Assembly: GCA_900551535.1 (NCBI GenBank)
Contig: URWJ01000107.1
Coordinates: 1 to 5,230, forward strand
Direction of reading: 5' to 3'
From: an uncultured Granulicatella sp.
GTDB lineage: Bacteria > Bacillota > Bacilli > Lactobacillales > Aerococcaceae
DNA length: 5,230 nucleotides
Shown here: positions 5,032 through 5,230 of the stretch, one piece after another
Numbering within the stretch: position 1 is the first letter of the stretch
How the letters are laid out: the number at the start of each line of letters is the position of its first letter
Notes under the pieces: model-generated
The model's database searches: none
What the model was told of the DNA's origin: nothing
The model's input: the letters and a program-made list of their open reading frames with translations, nothing else
Translations under genes and position numbers: made by a program

Positions 5032-5230
5032 TTAATTTTCTGCATACGCCTTTGCTTGAACGATGCGCTTTTCGAGTTCCAAAAGGTCGATAAAGCGTGC
5101 TTGGCGCGCGAATTCTTTGTCCCCAACCATCAAGAGAACGGCCGGTACGGTTAACACTTCATAGCGGCTAGCCACTTCTGGATGAAGAGTAGCGTCGATT
5201 TCTTCTACGGGAATGCCGTAGTCTCCTGCG
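5032..5230 (-). CDS. Thioredoxin-fold protein, C-terminal part only (5' end outside window)
   Basis: The visible 65 C-terminal residues fit the second half of a thioredoxin fold: an IDATLHPEVASRYEV strand/helix, then LTVPAVLLMVGDKEFARQARF with the conserved cis-proline of the Thr-Val-Pro motif, and a closing helix LLELEKRIVQA. Thioredoxin-family proteins reduce or exchange disulfides in the cytoplasm, but the active-site Cys pair, if present, lies outside the window, so activity cannot be judged. Full-length relatives are about 100-110 residues, so about 40 are missing. The stop codon at 5032-5034 is followed by the hairpin terminator, which separates this gene from the regulator/transporter block. 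Its GC content is near that of the acetyltransferase at the other end of the window and well above the block between them, which suggests ancestral backbone. Confidence 0.75.
   Translation of the reverse strand, partial: AGDYGIPVEEIDATLHPEVASRYEVLTVPAVLLMVGDKEFARQARFIDLLELEKRIVQAKAYAEN

Overview
The window looks like an accessory insert in a low-GC Gram-positive chromosome, most likely a member of the Lactobacillales. The reasons are strong AGGAGG-type ribosome binding sites, AT-rich coding sequence and an Rgg/GadR/MutR-family regulator, a family mostly found in streptococci and related lactic acid bacteria. I cannot name the genus. Nearly all genes read leftwards (minus strand). One small gene near the right end reads rightwards.

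Layout from right to left: (a) 5032-5230 is the C-terminal part of a thioredoxin-fold protein, cut by the window edge. (b) 4975-5012 is a strong symmetric hairpin that can end transcription from both sides. (c) 4800-4934, plus strand, encodes a 44-residue peptide with a signal-peptide-like N terminus and an acidic/hydrophobic tail containing DDIVVIDD. (d) 4706-4799 is a 94-bp divergent control region holding a perfect 9-bp inverted repeat (ACTCCAATA / TATTGGAGT), one arm next to each gene's ribosome binding site. (e) 3839-4705 is a full-length Rgg-type regulator. (f) 3683-3838 is a gap with a possible 43-codon reading frame that starts directly after the regulator's stop codon, a perfect TATAAT and two short inverted repeats. 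(g) 2102-3682 and 540-2105 are two paralogous ABC half-transporters with a 4-bp overlap. (h) 1-521 is a maltose/galactoside-type O-acetyltransferase, cut by the left edge and starting 18 bp after the second transporter.

How the parts may fit together: Rgg-family proteins are often cytoplasmic receptors for short secreted peptides encoded beside them, commonly divergently. The simplest reading is a peptide-sensing module in which the 44-residue product is a candidate pheromone precursor (or a small secreted peptide under Rgg control), the Rgg protein is the receptor-regulator, and the two-subunit ABC exporter is a target operon or the export machine. No modification enzyme, protease or immunity gene is visible, so the exported substrate is unknown. 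In hand-counted lines the outer genes are about 40-57% GC, the transporter genes about 27-43% and the regulator about 20-32%. This mosaic suggests that the regulator/peptide/transporter block was acquired separately from its flanks.
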